From: Cytophagales bacterium
Lineage (GTDB): Bacteria; Bacteroidota; Bacteroidia; Cytophagales; Spirosomataceae
DNA length: 64,000 bases
Direction: 5' to 3'
Assembly: GCA_013298125.1 (NCBI GenBank)
Contig: JAAFJP010000003.1
Coordinates: 182,504 to 246,503 of the forward strand
Part shown: positions 34,896-43,260 of the stretch, in pieces
How the letters are laid out: each line of letters opens with the position of its first letter
How positions within the stretch are numbered: the first letter of the stretch is position 1
Notes under the pieces: model-generated
The model's input: the letters and a program-made list of their open reading frames with translations, nothing else
Database searches by the model: none
What the model was told of the DNA's origin: nothing
Translations under genes and position numbers: made by a program

Positions 34896-35537
34896 TTATT
34901 CTTTCTCCAACTCCCGAACATCCTTTATTAATTGTTCAATCTCCAATTGTAAAGTTCCATTATAAACCCCTCGGATGTGTAGATTTTTATCTACCAAAAT
35001 AAAATTTTCTGTGTGTAAAAAATCATTCACTCCTTTTTGTACACCAATATTTTCATCGGCAAAATATGACTTACGGGCTATCTCATAAATCTGTTTTTTA
35101 TCGCCAGTCATCAAGTGCCATTTATTATCAATGACTTGATTTTCAGTCGCATACCTACGTAATACAGATACGCTATCACGGTCGGGCATTACGCTATATG
35201 AGGCAATTAGGAAGTTTTTATCGTTTTTCAGAGAGTCTTGAACGACCTTCATATTACCCATAATTTTAGGGCAAAGGCTTGGGCAAATGGTAAAGAAAAA
35301 ACAAGCTACATGGACTTTACCTTTAAAAGTTTCCTGCGTGATTTTTTGATTATTTTGGTTCAAAAACTCAAAATTAGAAAGTTTATGCAAGGTATCTAAT
35401 TGACTTTTTTCTGTAAGCCATTGAGGGGTAAAATCTGTTGTGTGGTAATATGGGAGTTCTTTTTCTTGAATTTTCTCTTGTTTTTTTGAACATGAAAAAA
35501 ATAGAATAAAGAATAGAAGGAAGAGAATATTTTTCAT
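34896..35537 (-). CDS. Sco1/SenC/PrrC family lipoprotein
   Basis: Periplasm-facing lipoprotein of 213 residues (lipobox ending at Cys16, FFSCSKK) with a thioredoxin-like Sco domain. The copper-binding CxxxC is visible as TICPSLCP (Cys85, Cys89), and the third ligand as His175 in FLHTENF. Sco proteins deliver copper or reducing power to the CuA site of cytochrome oxidase. Its ATG overlaps the stop of the upstream YwqK-like gene by one base, so they are co-translated. No oxidase genes are in view. The neighbours (YHYH lipoproteins, Spy-like proteins) also point to metal or redox work in the envelope. Confidence 0.93.
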   Translation of the reverse strand: MKNILFLLFFILFFSCSKKQEKIQEKELPYYHTTDFTPQWLTEKSQLDTLHKLSNFEFLNQNNQKITQETFKGKVHVACFFFTICPSLCPKIMGNMKVVQDSLKNDKNFLIASYSVMPDRDSVSVLRRYATENQVIDNKWHLMTGDKKQIYEIARKSYFADENIGVQKGVNDFLHTENFILVDKNLHIRGVYNGTLQLEIEQLIKDVRELEKE

Positions 35538-36148
35538 TATTTTTTTAAATTTAAACCAGTTGCTTTTTTCTCACCCTCGCCCATACAACCTTTTGCACCC
35601 AAAAAACCAAAACGTCTGCCGTCTTTGATGACATAATTTGATTTTATTTGTCCGTTCTCAAACCACATTTTTTGTTCGCCTTCAGGTTGTCCTTCTTGGT
35701 TGTAATTTGTAAGAGAATATAATTGTCCATTCTGATACCACTCTTGATGAGTTTTTATAGGGATGTCGTTTTCGATAAAATACTCAAATTTCATCTGTCC
35801 GTTTTCCCACCAAGCATGATGCTCACCAGATTTTCGATTTTCTTTGTAAAAACGAACTTCCATTTTAGAGCCGTCAGCATACCATTTTTCTTGTTTCCCT
35901 TGCATCAAACCATTCAGATAATTATTTTTCAATGCCAAATGGTTATTGGGATATTTATCAATGACTATACCCGTAAATGGCTTTTCTTGATAAAACAAAA
36001 CGCCCTGCCGATTAGAAATACTCGAATCCGCCAATTCGATTATTTGCTGTTTAGCATCGACAAGGGTTTGTTCTACGCTTTTTGCCTTTCTATTTTGACA
36101 AGAAGATGATAAAATATACAGAAAAGTGAAGATTACGATTTTGTTCAT
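35537..36148 (-). CDS. YwqK/MORN-repeat lipoprotein
   Basis: About 203 residues from the ATG at 36148 (MNKIVIFTFLYILSSSCQNR), which gives a lipobox; the longer frame to 36247 opens with TTG and would bury it. The body is built of MORN/YwqK-type repeats, each with a Gly-rich WYxNGxxK core: KEKWYADGSKMEVRFYK, HHAWWENGQMKFEYF, HQEWYQNGQLYSLTNY, EQKMWFENGQIKSNYV. A Cys-containing tail (GFLGAKGCMGEGEKK) ends it. Such proteins are sometimes labelled antitoxins, but here the signal sequence and the Sco gene coupled downstream suggest an envelope role. Confidence 0.8.
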   Translation of the reverse strand: MNKIVIFTFLYILSSSCQNRKAKSVEQTLVDAKQQIIELADSSISNRQGVLFYQEKPFTGIVIDKYPNNHLALKNNYLNGLMQGKQEKWYADGSKMEVRFYKENRKSGEHHAWWENGQMKFEYFIENDIPIKTHQEWYQNGQLYSLTNYNQEGQPEGEQKMWFENGQIKSNYVIKDGRRFGFLGAKGCMGEGEKKATGLNLKK

Positions 36149-36263
36149 TAACGGTTGAATTATTGGAACATTTCTGAAAGTCAGTATTTTAGATGAATTT
36201 GAAATCAAAAACTTGTGGTAATATTTCAGAATTTTATTTTTATTCAAATGGTAAACCTGAATA

Positions 36264-37031
36264 CTAACGACTCACCGTCCCAGACGTACCATAAAACCCA
36301 CTTCCATTGATATACGGGTCAGTTGAAGTAATGTGGTAATGATAAATCCCATTCGGAAATTCGGCTGTTTTTGAAGTATGTCCGTGATAAGCATCTAAGT
36401 CTGCATTGGTAATTGTTTTGCCATTTTCCACAGGACCATAAACGGGAAACCCATCTAATAAAAGCCCCAGAAAAGCATCGTTACCTTTGTTTTTAGTTAA
36501 ACTTGTTGGTTCTACGTGGTAATGATATTGACCCGTATTTTGCGGATGACCCAAAAATTGGTCGAAAGAATCTGCCTCATTGGTTAAGGGTTGATTAGGT
36601 CCTGCGTATTGATTAAAGAAAGGTACACCGTTCAACGAAACACCAATTGGTCCAAGCGCCGTTGCCGATTTATTAGTGGCTGAGGCAGGTTTTAGTGGAA
36701 TTTTAAAGGTCAAACTCTGATTAGTAATAACGTTTGGGTTTTTAGAGAATTTGGTATTTGTACCATTATACGCTTGGTAGCGAGCATCATTACTGGCAAA
36801 ATAAGAGCTTTTGTGGTCGGGTATTCCATTGGTTTGTATGACTAAAAAATTTCCTTCCACGGTTGCCGTAACAGTGCTACTAAATACCGAAGTGCTATAA
36901 AATTTGTCCTTCAAAATTGAAATATCCACTGTTCCTGTTGTTCCCGTAGTTGTACTTGGCGTAGAATCTTCTGTTTTTTTACAAGAAATAGCCAACGAGA
37001 AAAATAGAATTGAGAGCGTGATTTTTGACAT
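36264..37031 (-). CDS. YHYH-domain lipoprotein (copy 1)
   Basis: A 255-residue lipoprotein (lipobox Cys17, AISCKKT). The YHYH domain has two copies of the naming motif, QYHYHVEPT (about 169-172) and IYHYHITST (about 230-233), with AYHGHTS (216-218), GVPFFNQYAG and LLDGFPVYGP between. The domain's function is not established; the clustered histidines suggest metal binding. The paralogue lies directly upstream with about 90 bases between. Part of a minus-strand run with Sco and YwqK-like lipoproteins. Confidence 0.88.
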   Translation of the reverse strand: MSKITLSILFFSLAISCKKTEDSTPSTTTGTTGTVDISILKDKFYSTSVFSSTVTATVEGNFLVIQTNGIPDHKSSYFASNDARYQAYNGTNTKFSKNPNVITNQSLTFKIPLKPASATNKSATALGPIGVSLNGVPFFNQYAGPNQPLTNEADSFDQFLGHPQNTGQYHYHVEPTSLTKNKGNDAFLGLLLDGFPVYGPVENGKTITNADLDAYHGHTSKTAEFPNGIYHYHITSTDPYINGSGFYGTSGTVSR

Positions 37032-37123
37032 GATTGTTTTGTATTAATGATTGTGTACGCAGGGTTTTATTTCGAGACAGTTCCCTATGTCTGATAAAAC
37101 CACTTTTTTTCTCTGAAAAAGAA

Positions 37124-37972
37124 TTATTTTGTCCAAGTCCCAGCCGTTCCGAAGAATCCATTACCATTAATGAAAGGAGCTTCGGAAGTGGTATGATAAT
37201 GATAAATTCCGTTTGGATATTCAGCCGTTTTGGTTGTATGCCCGTGATAAGCATCTAAGTCTGCATTAGTTACCGTTTTGCCATTTTCTTTTGAACCATA
37301 AACTGGAAAACCGTCCAATAAATACCCAATTAAAGCATCCGAACCTTTGGCGGTGGTGATAAAATTGGGTTCGATATGATAGTGATAGTCAAGATTAGGA
37401 GAAGGGTGTCCTCCGTACAAATCAAACGAAACGTATTCACCTGTACCAACCGCAATGGCAGTATTTCCAGCGGCATATTGATTAAACAATGGAACACCAT
37501 TTAAGGCAATTCCAATGGTTGCCGTTCCCAATGATTTTTTTGAAGAAGACTCTTTTGGTGCTTTTGGGATTCTGAAAGTGTAATTGATAGCGGCTACGTA
37601 GCTTCCAGGGGCTTGTTTGAATGAACTTCTGGTATCATTTACATAAAGTGTACTCTCCCAAGCCGAACCTTTGAAATAAGGACTTTTATGGTCAGGAACA
37701 CCATTTGTTTTGATTAAAATATAGTCCCCATCAACGGTCACAGAACTTACATTTTTTGCCCCGTAAGCTGTGAACGCCTTGATAACATTGGTGCTATAAT
37801 CGGTAGCTGTCGTGGTTGTACCTCCCGTTCCTGTTGTTGTGCCTGTTCCAGTTGTTGTACCTGTTCCTGTACCTGTTGTACCCGTTGCATTTGGATTTAC
37901 GGTAGTTTCCTCCTTACAACCAACATTTCCAATTCCAACAAATAATAAAGTGGCAAAAATTAACGTCTTCAT
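37124..37972 (-). CDS. YHYH-domain lipoprotein (copy 2) with Thr/Gly linker
   Basis: A 282-residue lipoprotein (lipobox GNVGCKEE). After the lipid anchor comes a low-complexity Gly-Thr linker of about 30 residues, encoded by imperfect tandem ACCTGTTCCTGTT-like units at 37812-37890. The YHYH domain follows: DYHYHIEPN, AYHGHTTK, IYHYHTTSE, LLDGFPVYGS. It is close in sequence to copy 1 through the whole domain, so the pair arose by duplication. The flexible linker would let the domain reach away from the membrane. Confidence 0.88.
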   Translation of the reverse strand: MKTLIFATLLFVGIGNVGCKEETTVNPNATGTTGTGTGTTTGTGTTTGTGGTTTTATDYSTNVIKAFTAYGAKNVSSVTVDGDYILIKTNGVPDHKSPYFKGSAWESTLYVNDTRSSFKQAPGSYVAAINYTFRIPKAPKESSSKKSLGTATIGIALNGVPLFNQYAAGNTAIAVGTGEYVSFDLYGGHPSPNLDYHYHIEPNFITTAKGSDALIGYLLDGFPVYGSKENGKTVTNADLDAYHGHTTKTAEYPNGIYHYHTTSEAPFINGNGFFGTAGTWTK

Positions 37973-38101
37973 GATTTCTATTTGTTTAAGTCTAAAATAC
38001 GATATTGTATTAGTAGCGTCTTGTCATTCAATACTTGATTTTGTTTTCAAAGTATTAGATGAGAAGCCAATAGAAAACTTGCGGTCATTTTGAAAAAAAA
38101 T

Positions 38102-38139
38102 AAAAAAAGGCGATTTCGTTTCGTGAAATCGCCTTTTTT
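38102..38139 (-). terminator. Intrinsic terminator after the Spy-like gene
   Basis: GGCGATTTC/GAAATCGCC stem with A-run and T-run flanks, seven bases past the stop of the minus-strand gene at 38146. Confidence 0.88.
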
Positions 38140-38145
38140 AATGCC

Positions 38146-38625
38146 TTATTTTGAATCCATCGGAGGAGGTGGTGGACCTTTTTTATCATTATGATGTTTG
38201 AATTTCTCAATCAATACCTCATCAAAAACTTTTCTCTGTTCGGGTGTACATAAATCCCTGATTTCTTTGAAATGCAAGAACGTATTTCGCTCATTCTCAA
38301 TCACTTTGGCAGCCATTGAGGCTAAGTGATTATTTAAAACTGTCGAATCATTACCTCCTGATTTTAACCAATCAAAAAGAGAATCCTTATCTTGTTGAAT
38401 AGCTTTTCGTAAAGGAATTACCGCCTCAAAATGCTTACGCATCAGCGGTTTAAAGTCTTCTTTTTGTTTACTATCAAAATGGAGAGCTTCTTCAATAATC
38501 ACAGGACCAATAATGGGTTCATGTCCTTGATTTTTAAAAAATATCCAACCTAATGTGCCTATGTTAAGCACAAAGAGGCTTATGATGGCAAACCAAAGAT
38601 TTCTGAATTTATGTTGTTCGTTCAT
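38146..38625 (-). CDS. Periplasmic heavy-metal-sensor-like (CnrR/CpxP-type) membrane protein
   Basis: A 159-residue protein with one N-terminal membrane helix (about 10-30) and a periplasmic helical hairpin domain: LHFDSKQKEDFKPLMRKHFE and LCTPEQRKVFDEVLIEKFKHH match the paired LTxxQ-like helices of Spy/CpxP/CnrR proteins. The end is His- and Pro-rich (KHHNDKKGPPPPP). Such proteins hold an ECF system inactive until metal or misfolded protein is sensed. The gene lies 12 bases after a small membrane protein and an ECF sigma factor on the same strand, matching a sigma, anti-sigma, sensor arrangement. Confidence 0.82.
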   Translation of the reverse strand: MNEQHKFRNLWFAIISLFVLNIGTLGWIFFKNQGHEPIIGPVIIEEALHFDSKQKEDFKPLMRKHFEAVIPLRKAIQQDKDSLFDWLKSGGNDSTVLNNHLASMAAKVIENERNTFLHFKEIRDLCTPEQRKVFDEVLIEKFKHHNDKKGPPPPPMDSK

Positions 38626-38637
38626 AATTTTAAAGAT

Positions 38638-38937
38638 TTATAAGCCATTTGGTTCGTACAGGCTATACACTTGTACATTGTCTTTGGGTAGCTGACTACT
38701 TTTTTTATTGAGGGTAACAATCGTAAAAATGTTTATCGACAATACCAACGCTAAGGAAGCATAAGCATAAATGGGCTTGAAAGTCCAACCAAAAACAGTT
38801 TTGGGTTGCAACAATTCCCTTTCCATTCTTGCCTTCAATCGACTATAATAAAACGGTTTGGGTTCGGCTTGTTCAATCCCGTCCAATGCCTTCAAAGTCT
38901 CCTCAACTTTTTGTTCTATGTCGTAAGATTTTTTCAT
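38638..38937 (-). CDS. Small single-pass membrane protein, probable anti-sigma partner
   Basis: A 99-residue protein with a cytoplasmic N-terminus (YDIEQKVEETLKALDGIEQAE), one membrane helix (IYAYASLALVLSINIFTIVT, about 51-75) and a short outer tail. Its start overlaps the ECF sigma stop (38934-38937), the usual coupling for an anti-sigma factor. No zinc-binding HxxxCxxC motif is present, so the assignment rests on size, topology and position. Confidence 0.7.
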   Translation of the reverse strand: MKKSYDIEQKVEETLKALDGIEQAEPKPFYYSRLKARMERELLQPKTVFGWTFKPIYAYASLALVLSINIFTIVTLNKKSSQLPKDNVQVYSLYEPNGL

Positions 38938-39509
38938 ACAAAATGACTTTTATAATAATCTCCTAATGACTTTTTTAAATTTGATTTTGCCCTAAATAAA
39001 AGTGATTCTACTGATGACAAAGATACTTCCATCACCTCCATGATTTCCTGATAACTCAACCCTTCAATATTACTTAAAGTGTAAGCAATCTTTTGATTTT
39101 CAGGCAATTGATTAATAGCTTTGAACAATACTTTTGAATTTTCTTGTTGTTCAAGAACAATGCCTGGATGTACAAAATCAGCAGATTCGTGCATAACCTC
39201 ATTGCTATCTCCGAATAAACTTGTAAAAAAAGCAAAACGTTTGGCAGTTTTCTTTTTGCGGATTTCTTCCAATGCCTTTGTAGTAGCAATTCGATACAAC
39301 CAAGTCGATATTTTTGAATCTCCCCTAAATTTCTTGACCGACTGATAAACTTCCATAAATACCTCCTGCGATACATCTTCTGCCTCTTCAAAATCCTGCA
39401 CAATCGCCAAGACAGTATTGAAAACCCGCTTTTGATGGGTTTCAACCAAAGTCTTAAAGGCTGATTCATCACCAGTCTGTAATCTAAATAGTAGTTCTTG
39501 TTCGGTCAT
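38934..39509 (-). CDS. ECF-family RNA polymerase sigma factor
   Basis: A 191-residue sigma-70 family protein. Region 2 includes LVETHQKRVFNTVLAIVQDFEEAEDVSQEVFMEVY (about 21-55) and WLYRIATTKALEEIRKKK. Region 4 includes LPENQKIAYTLSNIEGLSYQEIMEVMEVSLSSVESLLFRAKSNLKK. It probably turns on the downstream small membrane gene and Spy-like gene, and perhaps the YHYH pair, in response to an envelope signal. Confidence 0.93.
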   Translation of the reverse strand: MTEQELLFRLQTGDESAFKTLVETHQKRVFNTVLAIVQDFEEAEDVSQEVFMEVYQSVKKFRGDSKISTWLYRIATTKALEEIRKKKTAKRFAFFTSLFGDSNEVMHESADFVHPGIVLEQQENSKVLFKAINQLPENQKIAYTLSNIEGLSYQEIMEVMEVSLSSVESLLFRAKSNLKKSLGDYYKSHFV

Positions 39510-39591
39510 TTATTGGGAAATATCTCGAATACAAATACTTAGATGTAAAGAAAAAATAAAACTTGCGGAAATTGTGATTTTTTTGAAAATA

Positions 39592-39682
39592 AAAAAACCT
39601 CCCTAAATTTTAGAGAGGTTTTTTATTTGTTTAATAGGTTTCTAACCTGTTGTTGGCGTTCGATTAAAAGGTTAGAAACCTG
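39592..39682 (-). terminator. Intrinsic terminator plus second inverted repeat
   Basis: A hairpin (AAAAAACCTC with AGAGGTTTTTT, 39592-39624) followed on the minus strand by T-rich sequence serves the gene ending at 39695. Beside it a second inverted repeat pairs AGGTTTCTAACCT (39636-39648) with AGGTTAGAAACCT (39669-39681). Confidence 0.75.
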
Positions 39683-39694
39683 TTATACACCATG

Positions 39695-40150
39695 TTATTC
39701 CTTTTCCAATTTATCATTTTTCCTGTCCAATTTCTTAACCAACATTTGATTAAACAATTGTTCTGTTTTAAATAATTCTGAAAGTTGTCGAACATTAATT
39801 GTTTTCAAAAACTTAGTCAAATATTCTTTTTCTAAATCGACTTCTTTTTGTTTCAAACTTAAAATTTCTTTCAAGTCCGCCAAAATTTTATCATCGGTAG
39901 TTGTAATATTACGACTCTCAGCGGTCATTTCACGGATATTTTTTCTGATTTCAGTTCGCTTTTTATCAAAATCTTCGTAAACAATCCAAAAGGTTTTGGC
40001 TTGGTCTTCTGATAAATTCAAGCGGTTTGTAATCAAACCTACTTTGGCGGCTCTAATTTTTTCTTTTCCTCTCGGAATATCATCTTGTGCTTTTGAAATG
40101 GATGTAAAAGCAAATGTTATGATTGAAATTAAAATGGTTATTTTTTTCAT
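39695..40150 (-). CDS. Secreted Spy/LTxxQ-like helical protein
   Basis: A 151-residue protein with a signal peptide (cleavage near ISKAQDD) and a Lys/Glu-rich helical body. LNLSEDQAKTFWIVYEDFDKKRTEI resembles the first LTxxQ helix of Spy/CpxP relatives, and VRQLSELFKTEQLFNQMLV the second. These are periplasmic chaperone- or sensor-like proteins. It closes a three-gene run with an ECF factor and a single-pass partner, parallel to the module at 38146-39509. Confidence 0.75.
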   Translation of the reverse strand: MKKITILISIITFAFTSISKAQDDIPRGKEKIRAAKVGLITNRLNLSEDQAKTFWIVYEDFDKKRTEIRKNIREMTAESRNITTTDDKILADLKEILSLKQKEVDLEKEYLTKFLKTINVRQLSELFKTEQLFNQMLVKKLDRKNDKLEKE

Positions 40151-40161
40151 GATTTTATTTA

Positions 40162-40704
40162 TTAAATCTCTTCTTCAACACTCTCTAAATCAACACTTTG
40201 TAAAATATCTTTATCACTAACTTTTAAATTATCTATCAAATCAGAATCATTTATCTTTAAGTTTTTTCCAAAATCCGTTTGCTCTGCAAAATCATTTTGA
40301 TTAAAATCTTCTTGTATCAAATAATTGACAATTTCCTTATTTTGTACTCCTGCCAGTGCCTCATTACTCAAAGAATCTTGCTCTGACATCAAAGTAAAAT
40401 ATCCCAAAATAGCCATCGCTGAACAGGCAGCAATACTCACCCAAGTTCTCTTTTTTGACCATGTAACCAAAGGTACAATCTTGGTTTTGGCGGAAGTATG
40501 TGCTTCAATGCGTGATGTTAGATTTTCAAAGTAACTTTCAGGAACTTTAAAAATATTTTCTTTGGGTAAATTTTCTAAATTAAAATTATTTGGTATTGAG
40601 GTTTTTGCTTCAATACGATTGGTTAAATTTTCAAAGTAATTTTCTGGTACTTTAAAAATATTTTGTTTTGGTAAATTTTCTAAATCAAATTTCTCTTTTT
40701 TCAT
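40162..40704 (-). CDS. Single-pass membrane protein with duplicated N-terminal motif, probable anti-sigma partner
   Basis: A 180-residue protein. The cytoplasmic N-terminus holds two copies of a 30-residue unit: NLPKQNIFKVPENYFENLTN (about 7-26) and NLPKENIFKVPESYFENLTS (about 44-63), each followed by RIEA. One membrane helix (TWVSIAACSAMAILGYFTLM) and an acidic outer tail follow. The KVPENYFE unit is common in Bacteroidota membrane proteins next to ECF factors and may be the sigma-binding part; its duplication is unusual. Confidence 0.72.
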   Translation of the reverse strand: MKKEKFDLENLPKQNIFKVPENYFENLTNRIEAKTSIPNNFNLENLPKENIFKVPESYFENLTSRIEAHTSAKTKIVPLVTWSKKRTWVSIAACSAMAILGYFTLMSEQDSLSNEALAGVQNKEIVNYLIQEDFNQNDFAEQTDFGKNLKINDSDLIDNLKVSDKDILQSVDLESVEEEI

Positions 40705-40761
40705 TTTCTTAATGTATAACAGGTTTGACTAATATCTTCTCATAAGGTTTAACGTACATAC

Positions 40762-41322
40762 TTAAAATTCTGATTTTTTCAGATGTTCTTCTACTTTTTT
40801 GACTGCCAAATGATACGATGCTTTCAATGCACCCACGGATGTACCTGTTATGTCCGCAATCTCTTCGTACTTCATTTCATCGTAATACTTCATGTTGAAA
40901 ACTAATCGTTGCTTGTCTGGCAAAGTCAAAAGAGCTTTTTGTAATTTTAATTGAATTTCATCCCCCGAAATCATGTCTGAGTCTTCTAATTTGTTGGATA
41001 ATTCTTCTGTAATATCGTTTATGGGCAGAAAAAATCTTTTTTTCTTTTTAGCTAAATGGTTCAAACATTCATTGGTTGCAATACGGTAAACCCAAGTAAA
41101 TAATTGAGAATCTCCCTTGAAATTATCTAAGGCATTCCAAACTTTGATGAAAGTGTCCTGTGTCAAATCATCGGCATCGTCATGGTCAATCACCATTTTA
41201 CGAATATGCCAATAGACTTTTTGCTGGTAAGTTTTTACCAGATAGTTAAAGGCAAAATTGCGAGTTTCAGGAACGGCAAATTTTACTAATATTTCTGAAT
41301 CGGTTAATTTTATATCGTTCAT
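40762..41322 (-). CDS. ECF-family RNA polymerase sigma factor (second)
   Basis: A 186-residue sigma-70 family protein: region 2 with YQQKVYWHIRKMVIDHDDADDLTQDTFIKVW (about 31-61) and WVYRIATNECLNHLAKKK; region 4 with LPDKQRLVFNMKYYDEMKYEEIADITGTSVGALKASYHLAVKKVEEHLKK. Followed by its probable membrane partner (40162) and a Spy-like secreted protein (39695), giving a second module of the same plan as 38146-39509. Confidence 0.93.
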   Translation of the reverse strand: MNDIKLTDSEILVKFAVPETRNFAFNYLVKTYQQKVYWHIRKMVIDHDDADDLTQDTFIKVWNALDNFKGDSQLFTWVYRIATNECLNHLAKKKKRFFLPINDITEELSNKLEDSDMISGDEIQLKLQKALLTLPDKQRLVFNMKYYDEMKYEEIADITGTSVGALKASYHLAVKKVEEHLKKSEF

Positions 41323-41343
41323 TCAGAATTTTATTACAAACAA

Positions 41344-41378
41344 AAACTCCGCAAGAATCTAAATTCTTGCGGAGTTAA
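41344..41378 (-). terminator. Intrinsic terminator after the transketolase genes
   Basis: AACTCCGCAAGAAT and ATTCTTGCGGAGTT form a 14-pair stem with a short loop. On the minus strand it is followed by TTTTTGTTTG. It lies between the transketolase stop at 41398 and the ECF start at 41322. Confidence 0.9.
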
Positions 41379-41397
41379 TTAACTCACAATCAAAAAC

Positions 41398-42357
41398 TTA
41401 TGAATTCTTACGTGCGATAGCTTTCATGGCTTTTTCAACAATTGAAGCGGCATTCAAACCATATTTTTCCATCAATTGGGCAGGTGTACCAGATTCTCCG
41501 AAAGAATCATTAACACCCACGTATTCCAATGGAGCAAGATGATTTTTGATAAGCACCTGAGCGATTGAATCTCCCAAGCCTCCTGCAATCTGATGCTCTT
41601 CTGCCGAAACAGCACATCCCGTCTTACGCACTGATGCTAAGACAGCTTCTTCGTCCAAAGGTTTAATCGTGTGGATATTTATTATTTCAGCGTCGATTCC
41701 TTTTTCTGCCAAAATCTCCCCAGCAAGGATTGCTTCCCAAACTAAATGCCCTGTCGCAAAGATACTTACATCTTTTCCTTCGTTCACTGTCCATGCTTTT
41801 CCAATGATAAATTCTTGGTCAGGGTCAGTGAAAATTGGTACTACTGGACGACCAAAACGTAGATAAACTGGTCCAACGTGTTCAGCTACGGCGATAGTTG
41901 CCGCTTTGGTTTGGTTATAATCACATGGATTGATAACGGTCATACCTGGCAACATTTTCATCATGCCAATATCTTCCAAAATTTGGTGTGTTGCCCCGTC
42001 TTCGCCCAAAGTCAAACCTGCGTGCGAACAAGCAATTTTAACGTTTTTGTCAGAATATGCCACCGACTGACGGATTTGGTCATACACACGACCCGTTCCG
42101 AAATTAGCAAAAGTAGTTGCAAAAGGAATTTTTCCACCGATGGTCAAACCTGCGGCAATACAAATCATATTAGCTTCGGCAATACCAGTTTGGAAAAATC
42201 TTTCTGGATTTTCTTTAATAAAAGCGTCTAACTTCAATGAACCGATTAAGTCAGCACAAAGAGCAACAACATTAGGGTTAGTTTGACCTAAAACCTGCAT
42301 CCCAGCACCAAAGCCAGAACGAGTATCTTTTTTTTCTGTAAATGTATATTTTTTCAT
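41398..42357 (-). CDS. Transketolase, C-terminal subunit
   Basis: A 319-residue protein covering the pyrimidine-binding and C-terminal domains of a transketolase (DTRSGFGAGMQVLG, TGIAEANMICIAAGLTIGG, ILEDIGMMKMLPGMTVINP, EEHQIAGGLGDSIAQVL). With the N-terminal subunit it moves two-carbon units between sugar phosphates in the pentose phosphate pathway. The split form is common in Bacteroidota and archaea. The two genes are 18 bases apart and face the same way. The glutamate that activates thiamine diphosphate lies in the GIAEANM segment. Confidence 0.95.
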   Translation of the reverse strand: MKKYTFTEKKDTRSGFGAGMQVLGQTNPNVVALCADLIGSLKLDAFIKENPERFFQTGIAEANMICIAAGLTIGGKIPFATTFANFGTGRVYDQIRQSVAYSDKNVKIACSHAGLTLGEDGATHQILEDIGMMKMLPGMTVINPCDYNQTKAATIAVAEHVGPVYLRFGRPVVPIFTDPDQEFIIGKAWTVNEGKDVSIFATGHLVWEAILAGEILAEKGIDAEIINIHTIKPLDEEAVLASVRKTGCAVSAEEHQIAGGLGDSIAQVLIKNHLAPLEYVGVNDSFGESGTPAQLMEKYGLNAASIVEKAMKAIARKNS

Positions 42358-42375
42358 TATTTGTTTTTCTAAATC

Positions 42376-43233
42376 TTAATAATCCCCCAAAGTCTCAGGT
42401 AATTGTGCCAAAGCTGCTGCTAATTGCTCATCATTTGGAGCAACACCATGCCATTTGTGTGAACCCATCATGAAATCAACGCCTGCCCCCATTTCGGTTG
42501 TCATTAAAATCATGGTTGGTTGTCCATTTCCTGCAAATGCTCTTGCTTCTGCGAGAACTTTCACCACGTCTGCCATATCATTACCATTCATTTTCATAAT
42601 GTTCCATCCGAAGGCTGCATATTTTGCTCCTAAATCACGGTTGTTCATTACTTTGTCGGTTGGTCCGTCAATTTGCTGACCGTTAAAGTCGATGATGGCT
42701 ACTAAATTATCAACTTTGTGGTGTGGTGCATACATGGCAGCCTCCCAAACTTGACCTTCATTTTGCTCACCATCGCCCATCAAAACAAAAACCATTGAAT
42801 TATCTCCGTTCAATTTTTTGGCTTGTGCCGCTCCAATCGCTACTGACATTCCTTGTCCAAGTGAGCCCGATGCAATACGGATGCCTTCAAGGTGTTCATG
42901 CGTGGTTGGGTGTCCTTGCAAACGTGAATTTAGTTTACGAAAAGTCGCTAATTCAGAAGAGTTAAAATATCCTGCACGAGCCAAAACCGAATACAAAACG
43001 GGTGAAATATGACCATTTGACAAAAAGAATAGGTCTTCGCCAATTCCGTTCATATCGAAAGGTTTTGTTCCATCTGCGTTAGATTTGAGGTTCATTTGGT
43101 CGAAATAAAGACCAACTAATAAATCGGCACAACCCAAAGAGCCTCCTGGGTGTCCCGACTGACAAGCGTGTACTTGTCTGACAATATCACGTCTTACCTG
43201 CGACGCAACGTTCTGTAATTCAGTAATTTGCAT
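42376..43233 (-). CDS. Transketolase, N-terminal subunit
   Basis: A 285-residue thiamine-diphosphate-binding half of a split transketolase: HACQSGHPGGSLGCADLLVG (about 22-41), SNGHISPVLYSVLA, HPTTHEHLEGIRIASGSLGQ and the diphosphate/Mg motif LMGDGEQNEGQVWEAAMYA followed by DNLVAIIDFNGQQ. It functions only with the C-terminal subunit encoded next. Full enzyme activity is the expected role; substrate preference is not readable. Confidence 0.95.
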   Translation of the reverse strand: MQITELQNVASQVRRDIVRQVHACQSGHPGGSLGCADLLVGLYFDQMNLKSNADGTKPFDMNGIGEDLFFLSNGHISPVLYSVLARAGYFNSSELATFRKLNSRLQGHPTTHEHLEGIRIASGSLGQGMSVAIGAAQAKKLNGDNSMVFVLMGDGEQNEGQVWEAAMYAPHHKVDNLVAIIDFNGQQIDGPTDKVMNNRDLGAKYAAFGWNIMKMNGNDMADVVKVLAEARAFAGNGQPTMILMTTEMGAGVDFMMGSHKWHGVAPNDEQLAAALAQLPETLGDY

Positions 43234-43260
43234 TATTTATAATTGATTATTAAGAATCGG

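Noticed and set aside
35537..36148. Toxin-antitoxin role for the YwqK-like gene
   Set aside because: The antitoxin label is inherited from annotation; here there is a lipoprotein signal and the coupled neighbour is a Sco protein, not a toxin.
37812..37900. Open frame and tandem repeat opposite the YHYH gene
   Set aside because: It is the complement of the Gly-Thr linker of the minus-strand lipoprotein; the valine-proline repeat frame has no other support.
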